DNA from: Blasia pusilla
Taxonomy: Eukaryota; Marchantiophyta; Marchantiopsida; Blasiales
DNA length: 64,000 nt
Reading direction: 5' to 3'
Assembly (NCBI GenBank): GCA_050084515.1
Contig: CM114271.1
Coordinates: 44,764,001-44,828,000, forward strand
The notes under the pieces are model-generated. The model was not told the DNA's origin. It was given only the letters and a program-made list of their open reading frames with translations, and did not search any database. The position numbers and the translations under genes are program-made. Below are positions 1 through 11,670 of the stretch, piece by piece; within the stretch, counting starts at the first letter, position 1; every line of letters starts with the position of its first letter.

Positions 1-559
1 ATTTGCATGATAGGGCAATATTATTGCTTGCTAGGGTCCATGGGCGAAAACAACCGGAGGAGTCATCCATTTGCTCATGGGCCCTAGCAATTTCCACTGT
101 TTCATGTGGACCCTATCAAGCATTATTGATTTCCATGGCCCTATGGAAGAAATCCATCTCCACCATCGTACCAAACACCAATTTTCTCTCTTCCATTTAC
201 ACTATTTGGAAAATAAAAAAGCTTTAAGATTTACAAACATCTATTTACTCGAAAATACAACAGAAATATATATATATATATATCTTTGCACCTCAATGCA
301 ACAGCAATTAAAAGAAAAAAGATTTCCTATATTTCCCGTGGCTCCACACGGCATCAACTGCCCAGCAAATATGGTTCGAATCATTTTGCTCACTCCCGTA
401 TGACCTCCCGTCCGTGGAAATGCCGGTGGTGATTTGTGACGGATCCCGTGTACCGGGGCAACTGAACCGAGTAACAGGTTTTTGGCGAAACAGAGTGTCT
501 GGAGGCTAAAACAAGCGGCGGTTGGGAAAACATCGCACGAGCTAAATAAATTACGCACT
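1..559. other. AT-rich sequence, no gene seen
   Basis: No open frame with a recognisable domain on either strand. A short AT dinucleotide run sits at about 266-283. The longer open frames overlap in opposite orientations and show no motif. Confidence 0.4.
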
Positions 560-1260
560 CCCTCTAGAGTCTAGTCTACCGTTACATTAATTTGCAATAT
601 CCCTTGAAGGAGAGCGGAGCGGAGCGAGCGCCCGTCTGACAGGACCACAGTGGCACGCAAATCAGCGGACTCTGCAGTCGTCATCAAATCTGGCCAAAGT
701 GGACCGCTTCCCATTGGTCCGAAGTCATAACTCCCGGACACCATCGAAATTACCACTGCTGGATCGCGGAGGACCACAGCGACATAAAATCGAGATCTTT
801 CGAGCGAAGCGCCACAGTAACTCCGCCTCGGGACATATTTTTACCAACGCCACCAATGGGAAGCCTCCCCGCTCGCGGAAACCACTTCACCCGTGGGCTG
901 CGAAACCAGGCACGCATAATAATACCGGGCACCCGATATTCTTCCTAACCCGTGAGCATTCACCGACCCCGGTTACATCGAGGTTACCCGGCCTCTTTAA
1001 CCCGCCAGAGCACAGGGCGATAATAATAATAATAATAAATTCTTGTTCGCGGCCGTAAGGAAAACAGGAGAACGTTCCCGCGATCCACGGAAACCCTCCC
1101 GTCCCCGACTCCCCGCCCCCCCCGCCCCGCCCCGCCCCGCCCCGCCCCGCCCGCCCTTGCCTCGGACACTATAGCGAAGGGAGGAGCGCGAGAAGAGCGG
1201 AGAGAGCGAGAAGCACGTTCACCGAGAAATTGTCTCGTTTGACACTTTAAAGCGCACTGA
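560..1260. other. GC-rich island with simple repeats
   Basis: Base composition changes sharply from the AT-rich surroundings. The island holds a TAA trinucleotide run (about 1021-1038) and a CCCCG pentamer run (about 1110-1155). Islands like this often mark a promoter or first exon in large plant genomes, but I see no start codon, splice pair or domain that would prove a gene here. Open frames in it look like composition artefacts. Confidence 0.4.
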
Positions 1261-3570
1261 CACCTTCCGCTGAGGCTAGAGGCCGCTACTACATTTAGTA
1301 CTAGACGCGTACTACCACAGTGGACGATCTGTAAAATCAGCGTATTAACTGATTTGTTCGATATTTATTGCTTTTTCCGAAGTGAGAAATATTTTTCCCC
1401 TTACTTTTCTCGCGAGACTGGACAGCCGGGCACTTTTGGAAATTCCATGTTGGACTGATTTACACACGTACTAATGTTGTTATTATTTTATAAATAAATT
1501 AAGCCTTTAAGGGCTCCACATACCCACTCTCGTGGACTAACACATCTAGTCTTTATGATATCCGTATTAATACACAAACTTCTAAGCATTTCATCACTCC
1601 AATACATGAGGAATGAGTTTTCACATGAGGATATCCTCAAATAATCATTTTCTTCAATGCAATCCATGGTGATAAAGACCCATAACAAAACCCTTTTAAA
1701 CATTGTGGGTACAAGTCTTTGAAAATTCATCTTCTACAATGCTCTTCTCCAAATGGTTCTAGTCATCCATGTCCACCAAGTCAATGTAGTCACTAAAAAT
1801 GGCCATAGGAAAATATGATGGAAAAAATGGAAATGATACATGATTGTTGATATTATTCAAGGTTTGAATCCCCCCAATATCTCATCTCTAAGGCATACTT
1901 GCACAAAACTCTCTCCATGATTTTCTACCATCCAATTAAGATGATTCAAAAGCATAATCCCACAAGGTGAACAAACTCACCAATCTCCATAACTTAAGAA
2001 TCTAGCACCTTCTTGGGTGCATTAAAATGATAGAGCATACAATATAAATTGTATAAACATCTCCTTCAGGCAATCAATCTGGTTGGATGTACCATCGATT
2101 AAATCCACGTAATTCGGAAACTATTCCTTTATAAAACTAGATAAATTCAACATCAATTCATTTATTCCCCTAAAAGACTCCATCTTCTTCCTAAGAATAT
2201 TCGTGGGAACACTTAGGAGGAGGAGTTGAATTTTCTTACACAACATTTTTTTACCTTTTGAAGTTACACAGACACATTGTGAATCCCTCAACTGTGCTCA
2301 ATTTATTTCCCAAAAAACTCTCTCTCAAGTGGGTTTATCGCCTTATTCAAATAGTATATCTATCACATCCATGAGAGGATTGAGGTTTTCCCTTTATCTG
2401 AATTTTTTTCCATATCTTCTACAATTGCAATTGAATGCATATATGCAAATTACTTTGCATATAACGAATGTTCCACGCAAACATTAAAGTATCATCCTTC
2501 TTTCTCAATTCAAACTCATTTCCAATCAAATGCATATTAACGTGCTTGAATATCAATTACATCCCCTAAAAGATCTTATTCCTACATCAAAATTATCATG
2601 GAATCTCATTTGTATGTATATACTCAAATACTCTCTTATGCTCTTTAAAGAGGCGACATACACTTGGCTTCTTCTAAAAAAGATTCGTCCAAATTATTTG
2701 TAGGAAATTGCAAAGCCCCTATCTGACCACACATGGACACAATATTGGACCAAGTCCATTTCCATCGTATTATCCCTTTTTATTATCTATATTGATGACC
2801 TACAATACCTATTTGATCGAATCCCCAAAACGATGTTATCTTTCGATGCCCTTACCCTCATTCTTATAGAGTGAACTGACTTCTACTTCACGCTATTTTG
2901 TAACATATTTGTTATCACAGTCCTATCAAGCCATTTTTCCCTCCCAATCCCCACCATTGTATATCTTCATTTGTGAGATTTCTACAAAGACTACCTTTAT
3001 ATATTATCTCACTAAATTCATAGCTTACCTTCTATCTATTCCATATACTTCACTCAATTATTAAGCTTGTCTTTAAGAAAACTAGTTTTTAATTTATCAA
3101 AAAGTAAAGTAGAGAACTTTTTTTAAGCCCAACACTACATCCACAATCATTAACATGAACTCTCTATATTATTAGCATAGTTGTAAAATTAAAACCCTAA
3201 TTACTTCGAAATGTCATGAGAATCCCACTAATCATGTAATTTCCAAAGATCATGATCCTCATACTCTATCATAAAACATTCATAATGCTATAAATTCTTG
3301 TCTATTTATCCACATACCTTATCATCAATATCATTGTTTAGACCAAGTTGTAACCTTCATTAATTCTAAAGTACCCTAAACAAATTTTAACTCAACCTAC
3401 GTACCATATCTGTCGTCCCTTCGAGCCCTTACTCTCTCATACCCTTATGGGTCTACATCCCTTTGTGCAGCCTACGCCTATCTTGCTCCCGAACTCCAAA
3501 ACTCCTTCCTTACGAGCAACTAACATGACTTTACTCTTTCAGCTCCCGCTCCTCTTGATCATGGTCATGG
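1261..3570. other. AT-rich intergenic sequence, no gene seen
   Basis: Long AT-rich stretch, mostly closed in all six frames. It is probably old degraded repeat, but no domain or terminal structure can be pointed to. Confidence 0.4.
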
Positions 3571-3740
3571 TTGTACAAAATGGACAAGTCTGTCCTTGGG
3601 ACAGATATGGACGGACAAGTTTGGACATGTCCATGGACATAGATCGCAAAACGTGGGGCCAACGTCTATAGTTCATGGTGGAAGGCAAGGTAAGGGCCAG
3701 TTGGGCAATAAGGGGGGATGAAGTGGAGGTGGAAGAAGGA
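3571..3740 (+). repeat. Dispersed repeat, copy A
   Basis: About 170 bp that match 30509-30680 by eye. Both copies start with a run around TGCACAAAAT/TGTACAAAAT and TGGACAAGTCTGTCC, continue through repeated GGACA words, and end in a GGGCAATAAGGGGGG block followed by a GTGGAGGT block. The purine-rich end would fit the 3' end of an old retroelement. The family is not identified. Confidence 0.6.
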
Positions 3741-3859
3741 AGAAATGAGAAGTGTGGATCACCAAGGCAAGTTGGGGGGATGAGAAAGAAGGGGAAGATG
3801 GGGCCCACATTGGCAAGTCCTTCTATAGGAGAGACGTAAGTCCACTCACTTTGTTCAAA

Positions 3860-4957
3860 TACAACCTTGGTCACGAATACACCCACACGGTGCACTATGC
3901 ACCTCCTCTGCCCCGCCTTTGCACTATCTGACCGATGCCTACCCTGTCTCTTGGATGTTCCGTGCACACTTCCCTATGGAGCCTCATTCTGCTCCCTCCG
4001 CATCTTTGAAGAACTTTTATACTCAAAGGGTCTTTGGCCTTGGATCTCATCATCACCAATTGACTCCACTAGTTTCAAGAGTTTGTCACAAGTCTTTAGT
4101 AGCTCAACCATTTGAAAATGGTATTTTTACCATTGGGCTTAAGTCCACCAAAGAAGATCGATCTTAGGAAATGAGTTCCACTTTACACTTTACTCACATA
4201 CATACTACATAAGCGCTTAGCCCCCCACTAGCTTGAAATACAAAAACTCCGTATCATTCCAAAACTCTTGGTATGCTATTGTGAATCGATCTCCAATCAA
4301 CACTTTGGACTCCTCCTTACTCAAAGAAGACATAATGGCTGAATATTCCTCACATTGGGCGATCCACTATTCGAGCATATGATCTTGAACAAACGTGCAA
4401 GGCTCTCATGCATCCTTTAGAAATCCGATTGTCTTTTGGCCATTCCCCTTCAAATTGAAGCACTAATTTCATAAGGAATTCCTTGACATTACATGAATGC
4501 CCCATTTGTATGAATGGGATGGGAAAATTTATCTCACAAAATTTCCCGCAAGAGATGGATGCTCGGTCCATCTCTAACTCATAGATTTACTTACTTTGTT
4601 ACGTCATTCATTCTGACATGATCTCCATGAGGTCCACCACTTGAGCATAAAGTGGTGGTCATTCAAGCTTGAAGCTAATTTCCTCGTTGACATATCTTAA
4701 CTTACAACATTCTCATGCCTAGAACTTATTGGTATATCATAGACGCGAGTCTTCTTCTCTGGCTCATAGTGAAGTAAGACTTCTTCTCTTGGTTTTTGGG
4801 ACTTGATTGGAAATTTTGGGGACAGTCCACCCACCGTCACCATCTTCAAGCCCCGATTCATTCAAATCATTTCCTTTCCTCTTGTATCCCTCCCCAAGCA
4901 TCCAGTCACTACTTGTGACCATGAGGTCAAGCTCACTAAGAAAAGGCTATGATGCCA
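3860..4957 (-). pseudogene. Old Ty3/gypsy gag and leader remnant
   Basis: On the minus strand, about 3970-4115 resembles the gag segment of the chromovirus at 55770-55970: the same string of words around the codons for a KFF/KSF motif and the downstream PKTL/QKPF stretch occurs in the same order. All frames are broken. A primer-site-like sequence at 4945-4957 closes the leader on its upstream side. It would have encoded the capsid part of a chromovirus-type element. It is too decayed to define ends. Confidence 0.5.
4945..4957 (-). other. Degenerate tRNA primer-binding site
   Basis: Read on the minus strand this is TGGCATCATAGCC, two changes from the initiator-Met-tRNA site TGGTATCAGAGCC used by many plant LTR elements. 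It lies just downstream (minus strand) of a TATATAA box at about 5054-5062, as expected for an LTR end. Confidence 0.45.
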
Positions 4958-6208
4958 TTTTTCATGCATCTAATCTCTTAAATATTTTATTTATGTGTCA
5001 TGGAAGCTTATGTTATGTAAGTGACTCGCTTGTTATTGATTTGCACCTAAGCACACTTATATAAGCCATGGTTTAGATCAACTGGCTAGCTTTGCGTATT
5101 CCGAGTGTGGATCTTGGGTAACCCCTCAAGTTCAATAGATCTAGATAAGGTTAGTATTCACCCCATCTGGATATATAGTTATCATAGACTTCTTTGAAAG
5201 TCTAGGAACTTGAAACAATGTGAGCATGCTTGATGGTCCTACTTAAATTGTCTAATGGATCTCAAACTAGTCTCTAATCAAAACTCAATTTTTGAGCCAT
5301 TGGTCAAGGTCCAAGTTTTGCGGCCATAAGTGGACTACCTACACTTGGCTTAGTGTCTAAGATATAATGCCAACCTCTCAATCGATTCCATTTCTTGCCC
5401 TTAGTTCAATTCCCCTATGGTTTTGAAGGAGGGGTTTAAGTTCCAAACTCTCTTGGAAATCCTCTTCCTTACATATGGTTATGGGAAATTTCACCCCCTC
5501 CCTTTATTCTCGGGTTGCTCCTTGTGACCCTCAACCCAAACTATCATTTTCACACTCGAGAATATTTGGATATGTATTTGGTTGCAAAGGTGATGCTTCT
5601 ACAAGTGTTGTAAGATCTACATCATATCCAAAAACATCTTGAACTTAGGGTCATCTACGCCATCTCCATGTCCCACACTTGACTCTAACATTGCCAACTT
5701 GCAATTATGAAATGAATATATTGTGCATCTCCCCCTAATTTCTATGCCCTCAAGAGTGAAACATTCCTCAATAAGGCTGGAACCATGTGTTACTCTTTCT
5801 TATGAGCAAAAGAGCCTCTACAAAGTTACTTGTTGTAGTTAGACACATCTCATTGTCTCATATATCTCTCTCCACATATAAGTATTCTTGAATGCAAAGA
5901 TCACTCTACAAAATACATGGTAGTCAATCCAATAATGATCCATCCAAAGAGATCCATCCTTACACCCTCCTTTGGATAAAACCATGAAATCAGTGTTTTT
6001 CCCAAAGATGAAAATATAACATCTCATGCTACCTTAGGCTTCTCTACTTCAACTCAAAGTGATGCAAGGGCCTCTCTCCACGTTGTGTGTATATGCCCTT
6101 ATGCCCTATACTGATAAAGCTTTGAACCCCATAAAGGCACCTTTCATATATAAGAAGGTGTGATCACGATACCCATTCTCTACTCAGGAAAATTAGCCTT
6201 GGTTATGT
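4958..6208. other. Probable minus-strand LTR remnant and unassigned AT-rich DNA
   Basis: The first 200 bases or so probably belong to the LTR of the remnant to the left, because a minus-strand TATATAA lies about 100 bp upstream of the primer site. No LTR start can be fixed. The rest shows no gene. Copy 1 was inserted at 6209-6212. Confidence 0.35.
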
Positions 6209-6212
6209 CCTT
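6209..6212. repeat. Target-site duplication CCTT, left of copy 1
   Basis: CCTT lies directly before the TGTCACATC start and again at 14122-14125 directly after the GACA end. The duplication is 4 bp, the same length as for copy 3. Confidence 0.7.
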
Positions 6213-6693
6213 TGTCACATCTGAGTAGCCGATAGGCGGAGATCTATCGTGGATAGGGCGTAGGAGCCAGCGGACTATCTTGAGTGTAACTTTGTCCCAC
6301 GGTGTCGGATGAGGTTGGAGATAGGTCCATTGTGTCAGGAACGTCGTTTCTGAAAACTTTCATGTTTGAGGTCTTTCACAACCGGGTGACTTGTTGACCA
6401 GATCACCCGCCCCTGGTAACCTGAGCGCGTAGGTTACCAAGGGGATAGTTATTTTTAGGGGAAGAGCCTTTTGGCTCTTGCCAACCTATATAAGAGAGGA
6501 AGAGGGCTTTCCTAAGCCATCTTTCTCATGTTGGGCTATTGGAGCACCTCTCTTGTATGTGTGTGAGATAGGACTATGGTGCTAGCGTCCAGATTCCTTG
6601 ATAGCACAAGGTGGACGAGGCTCGATATGCCGATGTAGATTGAGGAGTGGAGTTTTAGGCCGGGTGTGCCATTTTTACTACTCTTTATTTTTA
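6213..6693 (+). repeat. Block X, 5' copy (U3 part, R and U5) of copy 1
   Basis: A direct repeat of 13502-13984. It holds a hairpin, a TATA box, the predicted transcript start and the U5 that ends at the primer site. Unlike a normal 5' LTR, it lacks block S, which opens the LTR on the 3' side after the purine tract. Confidence 0.88.
6487..6530 (+). promoter_or_regulatory. TATA box and self-primer at RNA 5' end of copy 1
   Basis: TATATAA is at 6487-6493. CATCTTTCTCATG starts 31 bases further on, at 6518-6530, where transcription should begin. This 13-mer is the exact reverse complement of the primer site at 6694-6706. The 5' end of the element's own RNA can therefore fold onto the primer site, as in the Tf1/sushi group of self-priming elements. 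The same arrangement repeats at 13778-13821 and in copy 3. Confidence 0.8.
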
Positions 6694-6706
6694 CATGAGA
6701 AAGATG
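6694..6706 (+). other. Self-complementary primer-binding site of copy 1
   Basis: CATGAGAAAGATG sits immediately after block X and pairs over all 13 bases with 6518-6530. It does not begin with TGG, so it does not look like a tRNA 3'-end primer site. Confidence 0.8.
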
Positions 6707-7856
6707 TCAGGGGGCTGGTGGGAATTTGTTGTTTGCAGGGAGGCAAGCGAGTTGCCTTGGTCGAGAGCCCCTAGAGACGCGTGTGTTGCGGGTGTTGGTT
6801 ATTTTTCTATTCGGAAGGCTGTGGGCGGAAGCACTATCCGTTTTTCTCAGATTTTGCTGGTGTGGATTGAAGGGGGACAACAACCAAGTGTAGTGTGCGG
6901 TGGGGCGTCGGGTGTACGCGAGTGAGGATGTCGAGAGAGAGAAGAAAAGGGCACGTTTGGATCTTGCAGCTGTCGAGGGACTGTCAAGTAAAGGCGACTA
7001 GGTTAGGTCGCGAAGGCTAGGTTTAGGGTGCGGAGGACGGGCGCGGCCACATGCAAGGGGCGCGGACAAGTGGACAAGTGCAAACAGAGGACGGGCGCGG
7101 CGACGGGCGAGGGGCACGGACGGACGGACACCCCCTCCCCCCGCGCATTTACTACCTTTTTTCGAACGTGGTTGGATGGCAACGTGGTAGGGTTCAGGAT
7201 GTGGTGACCAGGTTATCAGGTTGGAGTTTCTTACGTAGTTAGGAGAGTTACATGGTTAGGGTCAAGATGGACCCTCTACACCGATGAGTTGAAAACGGAG
7301 AGTTAGTGTCCATGATGGCGACGGGTTTTCCGCATCTATTGGCGAGAGGATTGACATGTTGGTTGAGGAGAGTGTTGTGTTGCGGACGTTGTCGTGTCAC
7401 ATGGAGGAGTACGTGTTGACGATGCCGTAGGTTGGAGGGCGTGATCAGGTTACCCATTCGAGCCCCCTTTTCCCACACTTGTCGTGTGTGATAAAGAGTG
7501 CTGGGTATCGGGTAGTAGCTGGTGCTAGGTGGGTGCAGTGATGGTGACGAGAGTAGATTCTTTTCTTGTGTAGCATGTTGGTGGATATACGGCGGTTGCC
7601 GCGTAGGGGTCGCATGTATGACTTGAGAGTGTCGCTAGGTTAGGTGAGTCAGTTGGGAGGCTCATGGTGAGCCCGAGTGTTGAGTGTACGTGAGTTCGGG
7701 TATGTCATCACGGGATTAATGTTAGCATAGTTGAGCTAGTGAGGAGTGTGGGAGACTCTCGATGAGTCTGAGTGCTTGAGCGGGTGAGACAGGGTTGTCA
7801 TCACGGCGTTCTTCCAGGGTTCGGAAGAACAGGGTAGTGCGAGCAGTAGTAGTGAT
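6707..7856 (+). other. Untranslated leader of copy 1
   Basis: About 1.1 kb of G-rich sequence between the primer site and the first gag-like codons. It matches the leader of copy 3 in several stretches, for example the GGTTGGAGGGCGTGATC word near 7430 and 57800. No ORF with a domain. Confidence 0.6.
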
Positions 7857-8730
7857 GTGACACGGAGTGGAGTGAGATACCGAGGGGTTATCAGTGAGGA
7901 GCTACCTCGACATCCATCCGTGGCTGGATTGTCATCACTAGACACCGGTCTAGTGACAAGATCGCAGACGGAGGCAGTATCGCTTGGCAGGAGATGGACG
8001 ACATGGGCCATCGGGGCATGCGTCATTTCTCGGGTGCAGTGGGCACCATCAACTTAGATGATTTTATCAAGGAGTTTGACACGTGGTGCGACTCCCAGGA
8101 GATACGGAACCCGACACATTTCAACCCTTTCATGGCATAGAAGGGGTTGTTCCAGCACTTAGAGGGTCCTCCGATGGATGACTGCATGGAGTTCCGATCA
8201 CTATATTCAGTAGAGATCGATGCTTGGAGGATGTATTGGGCTCTAGGGTATGTGTCCACTAGTGGTCGGGAGACATATGATGGGATTGTGAGAGGAGAGA
8301 GACCCACACCATGAGCCCGGAGACTAGATGGAGAGGAGGGCAGTGAGATAGGCGATGTGGCAAAGACCTCTGGTGGTAGAGGACCACCCAGCTTCAGCCC
8401 CACAGTGGAGTTCTTCCGATAGTTGGGGAAGAGCTACCAGGGCGTACGCAGCGATAAGCTTAAGAGTCTTCAGGATTTTCAGCGATGATCGGGTGAGAGT
8501 CTGAGAGAGGCATTCATGCGCGTGAGGAGGCTGATCATTGCTACGTATGGAGTGATTGAGGCGCCGTCAGTCGAGTATTGGTACGGGGTTCTAGACCGAG
8601 AACTACGGAGGAGAGTCCGAGATGCGATGCCGATTCACACAGCGAAGCCCACATTGAAGGTGGTCTTTGAGTTGTCTGTGCGTATTGAGCTCAACATGAG
8701 TGAGGAGCAGGTAGCGGATAGTCCCACGGA
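7857..8730 (+). pseudogene. Gag (capsid) remnant of copy 1
   Basis: Retrotransposon structural protein that would form the particle. The frame passes through GTINLDDFIKEFDTW (about 8042-8086), FQHLEGPPMDD (about 8150) and YWYGVLDRELRRRVRDA (about 8575), all matched in copies 2 and 3. Several stops and at least one frameshift break it. The last part (from 8516) is open and runs on without a break into the methyltransferase. The nucleocapsid and protease segments found in copy 2 are absent here. Confidence 0.75.
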
Positions 8731-10165
8731 GAGACACGCCATGGCGGGTGTCTCTTCCCATGTTGGCGAGACCTCTTCACCATGGTGGGGTACAACTCGA
8801 GAGCTACAGAGGAGTGCCGTCAACCTCGTGAGGCAGGCGTGGAGTCATGCCTTTATCCCGGAGCAACAAGAGTCAGGTGGCGATCGGGCTTCTGGAGTGG
8901 AGACGTTGACCCCACTGGATACCACACCCATTGTGTGGCAGTGTCTAGAGGAGGGTGTTAGGGTGTTAGATCTCTTCAGAGGGATTAGCACAGAAGTGGT
9001 TGCAGTATTGCAGGGAGGCACACGGGTGCATCAGTACCTTTATGTGGAGAGAGATGAGACCGCGCGGCGAGTATCAATACGTCACGTGGTGAGATTGGTC
9101 CATAGGTATCTTGAGTTGTTGCTGGTATCTGCAGTACGGGGATATCAGCATACACTACCCACCGATATCTCTTTGGTGGGGGCGCAAGATCTGGATAGAG
9201 TTGGCACCATTCATTTGGTGATTGTTGGATGGCCATGTCAAGGTCATTCGTCAAGTGGCCGAGGATTTGGATTGCAGGATCCGAGGTCAAGGATATTTTG
9301 GGAGATGTTGCGAGTAGTACGATACTTGCAGGAGAGTCAGACATGTTCTCCAACGTACATTTTGGAGAACGTGTCATTGTTGGGAGACACTCGTGCATGT
9401 GTGATGACGAGTGTGCATCAGGTAAGGTCCTGGTTGGGACTTGCTGTGTTGTTAGATGCAGCGAGAGTTGGGTGGCATGCCCATCGTCCATGACTCTGGT
9501 GGACGAATCTGATACCATCAGAGGTACTGAGTCGAGCATACGATGGAGTCCAGAGAGCACCACATCTCACAATGGATGTTATTTTGAGCTCAAGGCGTCG
9601 ATCTTAGGTGGTGACACGGGATGATAAACCACCGTTGGCCATGGCCAATAGGATGGGGGAGTTGAGGGCAGCCTTACCTACATTGGTGAGCTTCCCAGCA
9701 TCCCATGCCTTTCGTCCAGGAGGGCCAGGCATGATTTGGGATGAGGTGACCGAAGCATTGGAGGAGCCTACAGCAGATGAGCGCGAGCGTGCCATGGGGT
9801 TCGCTATCGGTACTACGGCGGTGCCAGGGATGACTGAGGCATCCCGGAGATAGGTGTTGGGGCAGGCGATGGACCTCAACTATCTCACATGGATAGTTAG
9901 CCTAGCTATGGTTGAGCAGAAACGGATGCGAGTGTCATCCATGCCGTCACGTCCACGAGTTGGACCATTGCCTACAGGGTATGTACAGGCATTGGCTGGG
10001 GACGGGACAAGGAGAGATAGGCACCCATGGACTTCCTGGGACGTCGTTCGAGCGGAGAGTGCGAAGGCGGCCAGAGTAGCATATGTTCATTTTTTGGATG
10101 TGGAGCATGGTGTACAAGGTCAGAGTGGAGTGGCTGTTGCGGAGGTGGCTAGGATTGCTACATAG
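8731..10165 (+). pseudogene. Retroelement C5 DNA methyltransferase, DNMT3-like, copy 1
   Basis: It would transfer a methyl group from S-adenosylmethionine to C5 of cytosine. Motifs appear in canonical order: motif I VLDLFRGIST (8962-8991), motif IV WPCQGHS with the catalytic Cys codon at 9236-9238, the following GLQDPRSRIFWEMLR, motif VI ENV (9365-9373), and a motif IX-X block ADERERAMGF...LGQAMDLN (about 9774-9885). The canonical order differs from plant DRM enzymes, which are permuted, and most resembles DNMT3. Stops at 9491-9493, 9605-9607 and 9851-9853 interrupt one otherwise continuous frame. The last two fall where copy 2 has CAG and CAT. It lies between gag and RT and ends in a UAG shared with copy 2. 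Confidence 0.85.
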
Positions 10166-10171
10166 CAACCA
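10163..10171 (+). promoter_or_regulatory. Candidate leaky stop UAG-CAA-CCA at methyltransferase/RT boundary
   Basis: TAG CAA CCA fits the rule UAG-CAR-YYA for efficient stop readthrough known from tobacco mosaic virus. Copy 2 has TAG CAG CCA at the same place and RT follows in the same frame there. In copy 1 a later indel shifts RT out of frame. Confidence 0.6.
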
Positions 10172-11670
10172 AAGCCGGAGGTTGCGTCCCCCCGAGTGAG
10201 ATCACGATGGAGACTTGGAAGCCTGTGATAGGTCTCAAGTTGATAGGAGGAGAGCAACGGCGAGTTCATAGGACTCTGAGAGGGCATGTCAGTTGTTTTG
10301 CCTTCAATATGAGAGACTTGGGTACGCTGAAGGGTCCCGGGATACAGATTGAGTTGGCTAGTGATACGCCGATCTTTCGTCGACCCTAGAGGTATTCCGA
10401 TATGGAGCGAGCCTTGATTCATAGCAGGAGTCAAGACTTGTTGGAGGCAAGAATTGTGGAGTTATCACATGGGGAGTATGCATCTGCCACAATCATACCG
10501 GCGAAGAAGGATATGTATGGCAATTGGACGGATAGGCGGATGTGTGGAGATTACCGTCCTATCAACCGACAGATTAGGTCAGATCGGTACGCCATGCCTA
10601 CTCTTGAGGAGATCTTTTGATGCGGTAGGGCATGCAAAGATCTTCAGTACTTTAGATTTTGGTGCTGGCTATCATCAGCTTCCTATCAGGTTGGAGGACA
10701 GGGAGAAGACAACATTATGGGGGATAGATCTGTTTGGGAGAGATTGCTTGTATCAGTGGCGGTTCTTACCATTTGGGTTGAAGAACGCGCCTGCAGAGTT
10801 TCAGAGAGTGATGGATAGGATTCTACCTGGCTTGGATTTTGTACAATGTTACATAGATGATATTCTTATCTTCAGTTCCACGATTGAGGAGCATGAGTGA
10901 CACCTGGAGGAGGTGTTTCGGCGATTGCAATTACATGGACTGAAGTTACATCCAGGCAAGTGCAGATTCTTTTAGGAGCAGATTGAGTACTTGGGACACA
11001 CCATATACCCAAGTGGGTTAGGCGTTCAGCAAATGAAGGTAGAGGCTCTTGCGCAAATTCCACGCCCTACAGATATGAGTCGAGTCCGAGCATTTCTTGG
11101 ACTGGTGAACTTCTATCGACAGCATGTCAAGGGTTTTAATGCGATCGCAAAGTCTTTGATCTTGTTGACGAGACTTGATCAGGTTTGGTTGTGGGGAGAT
11201 GATCAAGAGCGAGCATTTCAGGAGCTCAAGGACAGGTTGACGTCCTCATCCATTTTACAGAGACCGGTTAGGGGTCGCCCATTCCAATTACATACGGATT
11301 GGAGCATGTTGGGTCTAGGAGCAGTGCTTACTCAGAGGGATGATGAGGAGAGGGAGTTCGTGGTGGCTTACACGAGTCGATCGAACAACATTGTAGAGGC
11401 GAAGTACAACTCCTACCAGAGAGAGTGCTTGGCTGCAGTGTGGGCCGTGGCACATTTCAGGTGCTATTTATTCGACAAACCTTTCACACTTATCACTAAT
11501 CATCATCCGTTGAGGTGGTTGATGGAGTCCGACAAGCTTACGGGAAAGCTTGCTAGGTGGGCTCTATTATTGCATGAGTATGAGTTTGAGGTGGTTCGTA
11601 GGCCAGGTCGGCTGAACCAGGATGCGGACAAGTTGAGTCCTAACCCATGTCCGAGACAAAGAGACGACAC
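10172..11670 (+). pseudogene. Reverse transcriptase and RNase H of copy 1
   Basis: Copies element RNA into DNA and degrades the template. The RT fingers (PAKKD...RRMCGDYRPINR, about 10500-10575), the FSTLDFGAGYHQLP motif (about 10640-10685) and the catalytic YIDDI (about 10850) are visible. RNase H follows from about 11290 (HTDWSMLGLGAVL) to about 11650. The third RNase H carboxylate, normally in TDH, reads TNH (about 11500). Frame changes near 10610 and stops near 10388, 10900 and 10973 disable it. Family: Ty3/gypsy. Confidence 0.88.
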
